64,000 bases of DNA from Azorinus chamasolen (Eukaryota; Mollusca; Bivalvia; Cardiida; Solecurtidae): positions 18,873,743 through 18,937,742 of the forward strand of contig OY755240.1 in the NCBI GenBank assembly GCA_963576725.1, given 5' to 3'. Below, one piece after another: positions 41,754-54,039 of the stretch. The position numbers and the translations under genes are program-made. The notes under the pieces were generated by a model that was not told the DNA's origin, made no database searches, and saw only the letters and a program-made list of their open reading frames with translations. Numbering within the stretch: the stretch's first letter is position 1; every line of letters begins with the position of its first letter.

Positions 41754-44700
41754 TTAAATGCAGCTTGGAATAAAATATCTTACAAGTGTCCAAAGATTCC
41801 TTTCTTCGTCAGTGATGTTGGATGATTTGTACATGTATATATCCCATGAAAGACATAAATAATTTTTAATTCCTTCATTAGAAGGTTTAATCTTTTTTAT
41901 TTTACACAGGAATATATATCTCTTTACTTCTAAAAGTAAAACATCTAGTTTAATATTCTTGTTGCATGTTCCCAATAATATGCACATGCTATCAAGTTTT
42001 AGGTCAGGATGATATTGCGACACTTTGTCTGAAATATAGTTTAACAATGGTTTAACTTCACAACATTCCCAAAATAGATGAACTAGGGTTTCTTCTTGAG
42101 ATCCGCAGAAAGTACACAAATTATTGTCTACAATTTTCATTTTAAATAACAATGAATTTGTCGGTAATATTCTATGCATTATTCTAATTTGTAACCATTG
42201 AATAGATGTACCTCTTGTGCACTTAAACACATAGCTGTATACCGATTTCCAGTTAATATCTTTATTTTCAAATATAGATATCCACTTTATTTTACTAGTA
42301 GGGACCTCTTCATTTTTAGAAAGAGTTTTATATACAAACTTATTCATGTCCTTTCTAGTTAGAATTGGGTACATGTAACAGCTTATAGTTGGAAAATTGA
42401 CAATAGAACCATGAATTTCTTTTATAGTGAAACCGCATTTATCAATAAATAACTTTGTAACATTCTTCAAGCTATTATATTGAAGAAAATTAATTTTTCT
42501 TCCAGTAATGTTTTCTAAGTATGTTAAACTTTACAATTTTCCTTCATTGTCTATAATATCTTTTACATATCTTATACCTCTATCATACAACGCTGGAAAA
42601 AATATCGGTTTTTTATCTATAAGAAGATGTTCATTATAGAATATTGGCATATTATAAACCTCGGAGAGATCTTCAAAGCAAAAACTTTTAGAATACATTA
42701 TATATGCTTTAAATACATCAATCCAAAATTCATTTTTTTCCTTTTTTAAAATTAGTTCACAGAACATTTTCCATGTGTTAAAGAGTTTATTCATATCGAC
42801 CAGGTTTTCCAATAAATTGTAACATTTGCCATTATTATGTAAAATGAAGTTTCTTAACCATTTAATTTTCAGACTACCTATATAACTATTTATGTCAGTT
42901 ATCTTTAAACCCCCTTCTGTGTAGTCTTTAATTGACACGCATTTTTTAATTTTTGCTTTTCCATCCCATATAAAATCCAAGAATGTTTTTTCAAGCATTT
43001 CTATAAAACCCGATTTTGGTGTTGGCAAACTTGTAAATAGATGTGTGAACATTGGCAATAGCAGTGATTTTACAACAGTTATTCTTCCAATCGATGTTAA
43101 TTTTCTTCGTTTCCAATAAGAAATGCATTTCTGTACCTTTAATAACTTATTTTCAAAGTTCAAACTGCAAATGCCTTTCAAATTTACATCGAAAATTATT
43201 CCAAGTAATGTGAATCTAGTTTCTCCCCAAGACAATTTCCATTTAGTTTTGATTGATTTTGTAGTATATTTCAGCGGACCTAACCATATAACCTTTGTTT
43301 TATCAAAGTTTACTTTTAATCCTGATATCAATGCAAAATTATTGAGTGTTTCTAGAACACTTTCTAGTGTTTTTTCTGATCCATCTAGAAGTAAAGAAGT
43401 GTCATCCGCAAATTGCGATATTAAGTATTCTTCATCCTTGATTTTAATTCCTTTAATATTTTTGCAATGTTTTATTTTTATGGATAAAATTTCAGCACAA
43501 AGGATAAATATGTACGGCGAAATAGGATCCCCTTGTCTGCAGCCTCTTTTCACATGGAAAAAATCTGATAAAAACCCGTTTAATTGTACACATACATTTG
43601 TGTTATGCAAAAACAAACTAATCCAAGTTTTAAACATATCACCAAAGCCGAAAAAAGATAATGTTTTCTCGATGAATTGAAAAGACAATGAATCAAACGC
43701 CTTCTCAAAGTCGATAAGCATTAGTAAGCCTGGAGTATCATTGTCTTCACAATATTTCATTATATCGTACACAAGTCTAGTATTTTCACCAATGTACCTT
43801 CCTTTTACGAAGCCTGTTTGATCTCGAGACACTAAAGTGTCTAAGACGTTTTTCAGCCTGTTGGCAATACTACCAGAAGCCAGTTTGTACAAAACATTGA
43901 GCAATGTTATCGGTCTCCAATTTTTCAAAAACTGTTTCGGTTTGTTGTCTTTTGGAATACAAGTAATTGTACCTAATTTAATATTTCTGGGAAAAATTTC
44001 ATATAAAAAGGCACAATTTAATGCTTTTACAACAAAATGACCGATTCTATTCCAAAACACCTTAAAAAAAATTGATGAAAATCCGTCACACCCAGGACTT
44101 TTGTCATTCTTCTTATTTTTTAATGTATTTGAGACTTCTTCGAAAGTTAGCAGACCCTCCAAACTTTTCTTTTGATCTATATTTAGCTTTTTAAATTTAC
44201 AACCGTCTAATTCTCTTTCCAAATCAATATCTTTTTCTATATTCTGTTCGTTATATAAGCTCTCATAAAAAATTCTTGTTTCGCGTAATATTTCTTTTTG
44301 ATAAAAAATTAATGCCCCATCTTTTTCAATAAAATTTATGTTTTTACATGTTGCATTATATTTTTCTAAATTACAAAAGTAGTTTGTGGTCTTTTCACCT
44401 TCGTCTATCCATTTAGATCTTGATCTAACAAAAGCCCCTTTAAGTTTTTCATTTCTTATCTTTTCAAGTTTATTTTTCAACATAAGTAATTTTTCCTTAT
44501 TTTCCTCCGTCAAACATGACTCAATATTTGCAATTTCATTTTGTAAACTGGCTTCCATATTTTTGTTTTGCTTCGCTTTATAACTTGAGTATGATATTGT
44601 TTTACCTCGTATTTCCATTAACAAAGTTTCAATAAATAACTGATCATTAATAACAAAATGTATATCGGATCTATTCATCGTGAGTACACGTTCAGAGTCA

Positions 44701-45551
44701 TACACCAGTGCACAGTATTGCAAAATAATATCATCTATCCTGTCATTTATACAGTTAATATATGCAATGTCATTTAACAAAGAATTATTAAATTTCCACA
44801 ATCCTTTTCCATGAGCAATATCTGAGAAACACATTTCTAACCATATTACAGAATGGTCAGATTTATAACTCGCGTCAACATCACATTTTCTCAAAAATTT
44901 ATCCATATTATCAGTAATCAAAAAGAAATCCAGTCTGCCTTGTTGCAAAGGTGAAAGTCTTCTCCAAGTAAATTTTGTATTGTCTCCATGTAATTCTCTA
45001 AATGGATCTATCAAATTCCTATTGGTTATCTGCGATAAAACCTTACCTCTAGCTTTAACATTATTATTTGCGGTTTTGTAACCTTTATAGTCTTTGTAAG
45101 GATCTAGTACAAGATTAAAGTCTCCACATAAATTAAATCTATCCTTTTCATCAAACGAATCAATAGTGTTAAAAATAATAGAGAAAAAACCTGGATCATC
45201 CCTATTTGGAGCATAAATATTCATCAATATGAAAAGTATATCATTGAAAACAAGTTCAACAGCAATAAAATGTCCATTACTATCCCTTTTAATATTTAAT
45301 ATTTTGATATCGAGATGTTTTCTGAATAAAATAGCTACTCCCTTTGCATTATATTTGCCATGACTAAAAACACATTCCCCGTCCCATTCAGAATAAATTT
45401 TCTTTTCATTTTCATACGTAAAATGTGTTTCTTGTAAGCATAGTACATCCACTTTTTGATCCTTGAATAAATTAAAAATATCATTTCTCTTTTTACAATT
45501 ATTCAATCCTCGACAGTTGTAAGAATGTATTTTTAAATTACCAACCATCAT
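41754..45551 (-). pseudogene. LINE 3 ORF2 (endonuclease-reverse transcriptase), one in-frame stop
   Basis: Start ATG at 45551 (a double ATG, MMVGNLKIHSYNCRGL). Endonuclease in about the first 235 residues: NCRGL, LQETH, NIYAPN, GDFN and SDH motifs. RT about 390-760: KSPGCDGFSSIFF, NWRPITLLNVLYKLASG, LIDFEKAFDS, RGCRQGDPISPYIFILCAEI and the catalytic FADDT. The C-terminal tail has 'CTFCGSQEETLVHLFWEC', a zf-RVT-type motif. The full frame is about 1265 codons, interrupted only by TAA at 42531-42533; sense resumes immediately with SLTYLENITGRK. All catalytic residues are intact, so this is a young copy. The protein would nick target DNA and copy the element's RNA; the stop removes the last fifth. 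Confidence 0.92.
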
Positions 45552-46540
45552 CAATATAGACAAAATATTGTTCTATATCATTAGTAAGAACTACATTTGA
45601 CTTGTTGAAACAATGGTCTAATATTTGTATGAAATATTTATATTTGTACCTTCCACAACCAGTGGTATTACAGCACACACACACACATACAATCATATAC
45701 AAATATACAGCTTGTAAACAAACATGAAGAAACAAACGCATAACCATAGCAACAAATATACTACATACACCAAGCAAAGAAGTTTTTTGTTCATTTACAA
45801 AATACCGTTTTACATCTACCCTAAAACAACAACAACAAAGTCTCTTATCTATAAAAGATACAAGATTATGCCCTTTCACAAAAGTGTCATATAATCTAGA
45901 TTCCCTCGACACAACGGCAATTACGAGCGGGAACTATATATAAACATGCCTCATGTAGACACAGCGTTACTGCATACATGTGTAGACCCAAACCAGACAA
46001 CTTCTCTAGGAGCTGTCTGATCCGGGTCTTCTATGATTGCTTATTGGTGTATAATAGACCTGTCTCTACGAACATCCCTACACTGTACACCCGTATGTTC
46101 TTTTAAAAACTACAGCTTATAAATATGCATGATGCCTTTACCCTAATCCACTAAGTATAACAAATATATGCACAAATATACACATACAAACATCATAGTT
46201 CAATATACGCTTAAAAGAAACAAACCGGTTCCGGTATGTAAAGTAGCAGACTGCAAAATAAATATCTACTTTCTAGATACCAAATGGACCAGAAAGCAAG
46301 TACACTTTATCAGTTAGATGTATATCCCCATTCTGTTTGCTATATTTAATTTATGACAAATGATTGAACGTTATATAACATTTCCACCGTGCTATATGTA
46401 CCTGCAGTATGTCAAACAGCCGATTCTTTTCATGCTAGCGTTAAATCTGCAATTACCTTTAAAACTGCGTATGCAGACATATATAACTTGCCATATTAAC
46501 AGCAGACGCAATGCCTTAAGTAGACGACAATTTTTCACAG
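45552..46540 (-). other. LINE 3 inter-ORF region, part 1
   Basis: A 124-codon frame without ATG (45538-45912) overlaps the ORF2 start but is low-complexity and shows no motif. 45960-46040 contains the shared MITE hairpin core ('cagacaacttctctaggagc'). No other gene. Confidence 0.4.
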
Positions 46541-47045
46541 TATCAATAAAAAACTAGCGGGCGGCAGTTTCTACACACACACTCTTCACTGATATAATTA
46601 TGATAACATAATATAATACAGGCAACATATCTTAAGCAGATGACAATTTCTTCAGTATCCAGAAAAATCTAGCAGACAACAGTTTTTACAATCCAAATTC
46701 ACTAATGACATATCTTTAAGCAGATGACAACTTTCTCAGTATTCATAAAACTAGCAGACAACATTCTTCAAAATCCAAAATTCACTAATATTACTATAAC
46801 CTTATACAATACACACAGCCTATATATACTGAGCAGATAACAGTTTCCTCAGTATTCATGAAAATCTAGCAGACGACAAATTTCACAATCCAAATTCGTT
46901 GATATTACTATTATAACATTATATTATACAGATGACAATTTTCTAAGTATTCATAAAAATCTAGCAGACAACAGTTTTCACAATCCAAATTCACTAATAT
47001 TACTGTGATAACATTTTACAGTATAGATGACATATCTTAAGTTAT
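46541..47045 (-). repeat. ~100-130-bp tandem repeat, five diverged units
   Basis: Units contain 'agcagatgacaatttc', 'tcagtattcataaaaatcta', 'gcagacaacagtttt', 'cacaatccaaattcactaat' and 'attactataataacatt'. The motif 'gcaga(c/t)(g/a)acaa' continues sporadically to about 48750. Located between LINE 3 ORF1 and ORF2. Confidence 0.75.
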
Positions 47046-48046
47046 CTGATAATGGTCTGCTGTGTCTGCTTGTGCTATACAAAAGGCCCCCGTTTTCCGA
47101 CTAAAATGCCCTTTCCCATATATTTCTAGGTAGCGTCCATTACCTATTCATAAGCTAAGAAGAAACACTTCTAACATAGTATGTATCCAGAAGACATGCC
47201 AACGCGCATGTTCTGCGTTATATGGATACAGACATTCTACCAGGAAGTCGACAGTTTTTTCAACTGCCGCAGATGACAAACGACCAGCAGACGACAATTA
47301 AGCAGACAACACAATTACTTAACATAATAAAATAATAAGTTCTCTCGTAAAAACGCATTTTCACGCATTTGCAAAACAGAGCAGTCCAAGATCAGATGAT
47401 TCCTGTAGGAGCCAGCTGCTCATGGTTCTCTCTGTTTTCATATGAAATCATATTAAACCCGCTCCTTCATCCTCTATAAATACCAAAATACCCCCATATT
47501 AAGCAACAATAAAAATGACCAGCCCATAAAGCTATAGTCCAGATTTTCTCGCCATTTGTGACCCCTGCAAAACAGTTTTGATTCATAATCAGACCCTGCC
47601 AACGGTGGGGTCCAATCCGTGAGCCAAAACTGTCACTTAGCGAGGCAATAAATTGAGCCATTTATTTCAATACATTACCTACGGCAGATTAGCAGACGGC
47701 AAAAGTATCCTATAAGTAGAGATAGGAAAAAACCCCAGAATACAACAGTATTACTTAGCATGTAACAAGCTAGACAGTAGCAAATAATAAAACAGCAGAA
47801 CACACTTTCTACATACATCCAATACAAAAAATTAAATCTAAAAGGGGTTACCCTTCGTTTTTAATGTCAATTGCAAAGCCCTGCAGACCCAGATCAATTT
47901 CACTTCTTTTCGGGGTGTTCCCTGTTTGTCATCTAAAGAAAAGGGGGAAGCACGTTTCAGCATAGATTTTAATTATTCTACACCAGTTTCTTTCGGACAC
48001 TTGCCACAGCGAATTTTCGTGCCATTTGTGACCGATGCACAACAGT
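47046..48046. other. Inter-ORF region with GCAGACAAC motifs and M4 fragment
   Basis: 'agcagacgacaatt', 'agcagacaacacaattactt' and similar at 47285-47325 and 47690-47800. M4-type hairpin at 47340-47470. No gene. Confidence 0.5.
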
Positions 48047-48282
48047 TTAACCCTTCGCTTGCTGAATTTTAAAATACATTTCTCCTTCTTTACCTATGCC
48101 CTGTTGTATAATTCCATATATCTTCACTGTGTACAAGCATTTCACTGTGCAACCACTGCTGTGTAGTGCACTGGTTGCACAATCAACTTGTTAATAGTGC
48201 AGACCCTGATGAGAGCTGTCTCATCTGGGTCTTCACTATTTACAGGTAGGTATATTGACGTGAATAGCAAGCGAGGGGTTAA
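48047..48282. mobile_element. TTAA-flanked MITE, family M1 (copy 7)
   Basis: TTAACCCTTCGCTTGCT to AGCAAGCGAGGGGTTAA. Hairpin partly deleted ('ctgatgagagctgtctcatc'). Inserted between LINE 3 ORFs. Confidence 0.85.
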
Positions 48283-49214
48283 TTACAAGATCAGACCCGC
48301 CAAGAGTAGGATCTGATCTGCAATCTAAAAACTGTGACTTTGTTTCAATATCAGCAAACAAGGAAATGAAGAGAATACGTCATGACGACAAAATGTCTTA
48401 GCAATCAGAGAATGATTTGAACAATAGAAGCAGCAGATGACAATTTATGTAAAAACTACCGGCAATCCAGGTTACAGAAGAACGGCTTTCACATAACTAG
48501 ACAATACAGTTTTGCGAAATATCCTCCGTAAACAAGACAGTCTAGAAGAATCGAAACTAATGATGACGAAAAAGTCTAGCAGACAACAATTTAGCAGACA
48601 ACACAATTACTTAGTATGCAAAAGACCCTACCAGTAATGAACTGTACAAAAAAGAAGACAGTTCTTATATAAAATTATATGCATTAGCAAAGTGTAACTC
48701 CGAAAGGGATAACCCACTGTTTGTGGAAACATGTATTAAATAACGAACAGCAGACGACATTTCTTATACACATGTACTACAAAAACACAACTTTATCATG
48801 TATTCACCAAGATCAATCCCTACTATAGTGGGGCTGATCTTAATCGGAAAAAACATACACATGTTCCCCAACATGTCTGACGTAAATATACATCGCATGC
48901 AAATGTCCCAATACAAGCAAAAACAACGAGCAGTGATCCATAACATCAGCGTAGTCCACTTTTTGGGGGAATTCAGTCACCATAAAATTTGCATGAGAAA
49001 ACCTTGATTGACTGTCGTATGCAAAGTGCATACAGCTGGGTGGACTGCAGCAATGCCAACACCCCCAAATCGTGGAACGTACCAAAATGTAAAGTACATT
49101 TACGGATCACTGCTCGTTGTTTACCTATACCTAACTATATGCAGACTACTGTATAACACCTTACTGGCTGACAGTGGGTCCTCCTGCTGTTTACGCCCTA
49201 TACAAACAGTTCCA
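48283..49214. other. Inter-ORF region, part 3
   Basis: More GCAGACGAC motifs (48430-48770). 48800-49090 contains an inverted pair 'acgagcagtgatcc' / 'ggatcactgctcgt' about 190 bp apart. No gene. Confidence 0.4.
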
Positions 49215-49464
49215 TTAACCCTTTCCCTTTTCTATAATTACTACAAATTTCATTACCTACTGAACACTTACGTACAGATTAGTTATAATTAAATACGGAA
49301 GGTACAACATCCTAGTCATTTTAGAAAGTGTATAAACAGATCAAACAAATTCCATCTGCAAACAGGGCAGGCCCTGATCACGCGGCTCCTACAGGGGCCG
49401 TATGATCTGGGTCTACCATGTATGCAGATACGTGAAAACACACCTTTAAGAGGGAAAGGGTTAA
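49215..49464. mobile_element. TTAA-flanked MITE, family M4
   Basis: Exactly 250 bp, TTAACCCTTTCCCTTTTC to AGGGAAAGGGTTAA, with hairpin 'cacgcggctcctacaggggc'. Nested between the LINE ORFs, 150 bp 3' of ORF1. Confidence 0.75.
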
Positions 49465-49611
49465 TGTCAAAAAACTACTCTCGATTAAAGCCATGCAAAA
49501 GCGAATTTACACACGTACAACATCGTACAGTAGTACAGATTTTCCCCGCCTGACAAAATGCGAAGCTGACAACATAAAGTTCAGAACCACAATACCGGTA
49601 ATCCGAATGTC

Positions 49612-50556
49612 TCACTTACTTTTATTTTTGCTCTGCTTTTCTCTGTAATCGTGGATTACCTGCCCAATGTTATCGTAAAGATCAAATTTTATCCGCTCAC
49701 TATTTTTTGTGAGTCCAAACACTGATCCATTAAAGAACCACGCACTTTTTATATCTCCATGATTACTCAGTCTGCTTATAAGCCCTGTATTCAGGCGTGT
49801 CACATCATCTACTATCTGGTGTCCCGCGTGTTTCATCTCTTGTCTCTTTCTCATAATTTTCGACTTAACACTGTTACTTATTGTCTTCAAGAGTACCGGT
49901 TTGGAACCGCCGCGATTCGCTGGAATTCTGTGTAGCGCCAGAATCTCCGTTCTCTCCATCTCAATCCCCTGCTCACTAAGTATGGCACACACCCGGTCCG
50001 TCAACTTCTCCTGTGTCTCGTTTTTCTCTTCTGGTACACCCCTGATTTTTACATTGTTCTTCCTAGAATACTGTTCATTGTAATTAACCATCTTGATTGC
50101 TTCTCTGCCCCTTGTATAATGTTCCCTCGAACTTTCCTCTAGTTCTTCAATACGCTTCTCTAAAGATTCTCTCATTCCCTGCAGTTCACCCTCAAGCTGT
50201 TTCTTCTCAAAAGTCAAAGTCTCTACTTCCTCTTTTAATGATCTACACTTTTCATCTACCTCTCTACAGACATCTTCCTTCAGTTTCGTTTCCAACGATT
50301 TCATAATGTCCTTAACTGTCTGAGTAATGAGGGTTTCAATGTCTTCTTTCCTTAACACTAGCTTTATGTCCTCTCTTATATGTGTCAGCTCTTCAGTCAT
50401 CTCGTCTAGTTGCACATGAATAGCCACAGCTTCACCAACACTATCGTTACTGAGCTCAGAGTGTGTCCGTTTACTTGGGCGTTCTTCTTTCTTGCATTTT
50501 TCTACCTTCTGCTGTTTTGTTCTCATTTGGGTCTGACCTTGACCTTTCCCCGACAT
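49612..50556 (-). CDS. LINE 3 ORF1 (L1 ORF1p-like RNA-binding protein)
   Basis: 314 codons from ATG at 50556, uninterrupted. A basic, Lys-rich N-terminus (MSGKGQGQTQMRTKQQ) is followed by a coiled coil (about residues 50-160, Glu/Leu heptads). Then comes an RRM-like region starting 'YSRKNNVKIRGVPEEKNETQ' (about 163-182), with 'ILALHRIPANRGGSKPVLLK' and a C-terminal basic domain to residue 314. This layout is that of L1 ORF1p (Transposase_22 type), a trimeric nucleic-acid chaperone that coats LINE RNA. It lacks the CCHC knuckles seen in many Tx1 ORF1 proteins. The intact frame agrees with a young insertion. Confidence 0.9.
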   Translation of the reverse strand: MSGKGQGQTQMRTKQQKVEKCKKEERPSKRTHSELSNDSVGEAVAIHVQLDEMTEELTHIREDIKLVLRKEDIETLITQTVKDIMKSLETKLKEDVCREVDEKCRSLKEEVETLTFEKKQLEGELQGMRESLEKRIEELEESSREHYTRGREAIKMVNYNEQYSRKNNVKIRGVPEEKNETQEKLTDRVCAILSEQGIEMERTEILALHRIPANRGGSKPVLLKTISNSVKSKIMRKRQEMKHAGHQIVDDVTRLNTGLISRLSNHGDIKSAWFFNGSVFGLTKNSERIKFDLYDNIGQVIHDYREKQSKNKSK

Positions 50557-50559
50557 CTT

Positions 50560-51600
50560 TCACTTTACACAGTTTTCACAGTCAATGGCCAAATATGCAC
50601 CCTTTTATGCAAGAATTAGGCAATATCCCTATCTATTCTGACCACTGTTAACCTTTTTCAGTGTATAGGTTTTGTCCACTATACCATACTATAGTTACAA
50701 TTCCTTTGTATGCCCGAAATTTACCGTTATCCAGGTAAACCCATGTGAAAACAGGTAATTACTGTCCAACACAAAACTTCCTGTATTGAAAATAGTGAAC
50801 CAAAGGAATATTAACCAATCCACCGATTTCTCTTTAATTTCAATATAGTTCCTCCAACTCACTTTTGATTCGCAATCCTCAATCCTTCACATACACTTAG
50901 ATATAAAATATGTCACTATCCATCCACTTTTGCCTTTGTCAATGTCAAAAAACTTCAGAGCTTTCACAAACCAACCATACTTGTCAAAAACTACATAACT
51001 ATCTTTTTTGGAGTTAATGCCGTTCGTTTTTACGTAAAAATGACTGTAGGATCTCAATCTTTCAAAATGATCGACAACTTCGCTTGCACACGGGAATTCA
51101 AAATATGAAGTCTCCAATGTGTGCAGCAACTCATTATGACCGTTTTCTCTCGCTTGAACAATAAATATACTGTCATGAAATTAAATTTGACTGGGTCACA
51201 CATTGCCCGAGCCACAGACCGACTTATATTATTTATGCTCCTCTATGTCTAATATGCTAGGATGATATTGCTTCTTAAAACGGAAATAAAGTGTCCATAT
51301 AAGCAATGTGAGTAATCATGATGAGATAAACTGCATGAAAACGGACTACCAGTTCGGAAGTATACAATCTCTATTCCCAAATTAGATTCATTTGACTATG
51401 AGTACATTTATACGAGGAGCATTTGAAGCATAGTGGCGGCATTACCATACCTCACCAAAGTTATAAAACTTACTCTACAAACTTTTCCAAGCGCAACCCA
51501 CTTAGAAAATGCATTTTGGAAGCGCTCTTAAGGTATACCGTTTGTACGCTCTATAAGAGCGCTCCAAATTGCACTGCGTGTTTCAAAGCCGCACCCTCTT
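50560..51600 (-). other. Presumed 5' region of LINE 3 and junction with flank
   Basis: A minus-strand frame of 80 codons (50887-51129) has a protein-like composition ('SYFEFPCASEVVDHFERLRS') but no motif I recognise. It might be LINE 5' sequence or chance. I cannot locate the LINE 5' boundary or the resumed copy B intron. Confidence 0.3.
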
Positions 51601-51712
51601 AACCAACATGAACAGACTCAATAAAACCGAGTCTGCAATTTGTTTTTGCATTTCTACTTATGCTTTCGAAAGATCACCTATTTTCAAAATATATTTAATG
51701 TATTGACTTAAC
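51601..51712 (+). repeat. R281 fragment
   Basis: 'gaacagactcaataaaaccg' and 'tgctttcgaaagatcaccta'. Confidence 0.65.
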
Positions 51713-52317
51713 CAAAACTTTCTATAGAGAGATCAGGGTTAAAGCCTCTATGTGATTGTCATTGTGATATGCCTGTACCACTGCTGGGTTAATTCGTTGT
51801 CATGTAGGATATTGATGACGCGTGCCCCTTACGTATAACAGTATAATGGCCCAGAACAACAGCAAAAACATTTACCTAGTAAAATGTAACAGTGGTACTA
51901 CTGTGTTTATGGACAGAAATTTTAGTCACAATTCAATCTGAGTCAAGAAACAGAACAAATATAACCCGATTGACGCTTTGCGCAGCCGATGAAATAACGG
52001 GCGTGCCTTTTTACCTTCCCACACTTTAATATTTTCTTTCCTGTCAGGCTACGCCAATACAGTCACGTATCATGACCTGTTACAATTTCTCTGATCCGTC
52101 TATGGTCATTGTTTTTTACACTTGACGAGCAGGACAGAAGCGTGTTCTACCTTCTCCTTCTTTTCCTCAGATGTTAATAAATGAGGTATCAAGCGGACAC
52201 AGAACTTACGTAGGGTTAGCTTTTCTTTTGATATTAGAAAAAAGCACTGACGAATGGAGGCCGGATATCAATCCTATCTGCTCATCTGTGCATCTTTCTT
52301 GATTATTGTTTAAACAG

Positions 52318-52555
52318 CATAAGTGTCATTGTTAGACACAACAGTCAAATGGCGCCCAGGACGAGCCTCATCATTGGTTCCCATTTTCCCGTTTTTAAAG
52401 ATAGATACCCATCGGGCAATAGTACGGTATGGAAGCAATGTCTCCATACACTTTGTTCAAGTCGGCCTTTATTTCGGATGCGCCGATGCCAAGCAGTCCG
52501 TGTATCTTACAGTATGCCCTCTGTTCTTCACGAAAATTGCAGATGGATTAAACAT
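52318..52555 (-). pseudogene. Mariner transposase N-terminal fragment
   Basis: The minus strand reads 'KIHGLLGIGASEIKADLN', 'KVYGDIASIPY', then after a one-base shift 'TIARWVSIFKNGKMGTNDEA' and 'RPGRHLTVVSNNDT'. This is the paired helix-turn-helix region and following linker of mariner-type transposases (consensus like 'VYG..APSY.TV.RW...FK.G..S..D..RSGRP'). The catalytic DD(D/E) domain is absent; the fragment abuts an R281 piece. Confidence 0.7.
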
Positions 52556-52626
52556 TCTGAAGGGAACTGATCCCCCGAGAGCAAAAATTGCAACACAAAA
52601 AGAGAAAATTGCAGACTCGGTTTTAT
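52556..52626 (-). repeat. R281 fragment
   Basis: 'cccccgagagcaaaaattgc' and 'ttgcagactcggttttatta'. Confidence 0.65.
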
Positions 52627-54039
52627 TAAGCCATGTTTCAGCCAATATGATATATTACATGTATACAATACAAATACAATTCTCTTTTACACTTGCATGT
52701 TGTGTCATTTACGGTCAGCTGGAGACTGTTCCAGACTTGGGCGGCCGGGAACCGGAAACATATTCTTCCACTGATATGCTATACATGTGGATGTACTTGC
52801 AAATATTGAAGATACTGAAGTGTTTCCACTATTTTCAAAATTGCCCTCGCATAAATTTGTAATTTTTACGCTAATCCTACTTAGGTATGACGCTGCTCTT
52901 ATTCCCATATGGAAGAAGTTTTATATCTTAGAAACTTCGGACTAATTTTGAGACTGGTTTGATCATCATACATTTCATCTAGACTAAGTGTGTCTCCCAA
53001 TGTCATACAGGTTCCATTGAACATGATATAGCCAATGATTTAGATAATAAGTGTGTGTAGAAATGTTTTTTTTTGTCATGGCCTATTAGCAAGGCACACC
53101 AATAAGAGAAAGCCGGTCATCCCCTGTCAATGTTTTAATAATCCGTTCATCGCTCGTTGGCTCGATGATACTTTATGATAATTATTCACCTCATACAACG
53201 CATTTTAGCGTATTTGAAAACAGAGTAAATCCTGATTAGACATTACCTATAGTAGTCGTCTGATCAGGGTCCTCTCTGTTTTCTGATGACATTAACTGTA
53301 GAATTAGATAGATATTCTATCATTAGTAAATACAACAAACCCTGTATCTTCATTGTTTTTGAAAACATAATTAGGAATTTGACTGCCATCCCTTATCATG
53401 GTCTACCATTTCTGTTTAGAGAGATGAACTATGCGAATTTATATTGACTGGGCATGTTGGGTCGGAAGTAACCCGTCGTCTCATAAGGATCAAAGCGTCA
53501 AAAGCCGTTTAACCTTCAATGGTTTCTCGCGAGTTTAAAACAAACCCTGAAGTACATTTAAAATCCATTTAATAGGCAGTACAAATTTACTATCGCGTGC
53601 TGAGCCGTACATTAAATTACTTAAAATGTAAATTCAGTCTTAAGTATTGCAGTAGATCTTCATTTAGATAAACGGCGGCTTCATCACTGAATAGAAGCAA
53701 TTATATTTCGAATCGTTACATTCGTTGATATCAAGGTGCCTGGTACCTGTGAGTGTGTTTCTATAATGTTATTCATTACGTGTTTTGTCTTCTGAGTATT
53801 TCTTAGATATGATTCATTGGAAATAGTGATACAGTTTTAAAGTAGTTAATTCAACAGGGAAACATGCAGTTTCCACGCAATATGGATTATGTCATTGGAT
53901 TCTTTAGAACATTTCTATAATATGGAGATCTGTGAATTTTGTCGTTCACAGTTGGCAGTTGACTACGAGTTAATATGTGTATTCTAATGCATCACTGGTA
54001 AAATCCATATCATATGGATTTTAGGATGTTACTGTTGGG
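52627..54039. other. Spacer with one M4-type hairpin fragment
   Basis: 53185-53290 holds 'gtaaatcctgattagacatt' and 'gtcgtctgatcagggtcctc'. Otherwise I see no gene or clear repeat. Confidence 0.4.

Larger units (their letters stand above)
41455..50640 (-). mobile_element. LINE 3: L1/Tx1-like retrotransposon, nearly intact ORFs, in copy B intron 3
   Basis: The minus strand carries ORF1 (49612-50556), a 4-kb gap, ORF2 (41754-45551), a 3' UTR with AATAAA 10 bp before the end, and an interrupted A-tail (T runs at 41455-41520). The tail fixes the 3' end; the 5' end is not resolved and may lie anywhere from about 50560 to 51200. The gap is far longer than usual for L1/Tx1 elements and contains tandem repeats plus MITEs (47340-47470, 48047-48282, 49215-49464). 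It may be a real inter-ORF expansion or two separate insertions. Confidence 0.7.

Noticed and set aside
43123..44583. Several + strand frames of 65-185 codons
   Set aside because: Antisense shadows of LINE 3 ORF2.
45538..45912. 124-codon minus-strand frame overlapping the ORF2 start
   Set aside because: Begins at GTG, Cys/Val-rich low complexity, no LINE domain; probably chance.
50887..51129. 80-codon minus-strand frame upstream of LINE 3 ORF1
   Set aside because: Protein-like composition but no motif, and no second copy in the window to test conservation; may be LINE 5' sequence.
52323..52862. 179-codon + strand frame
   Set aside because: It is the antisense of a mariner transposase fragment continued through an R281 repeat.
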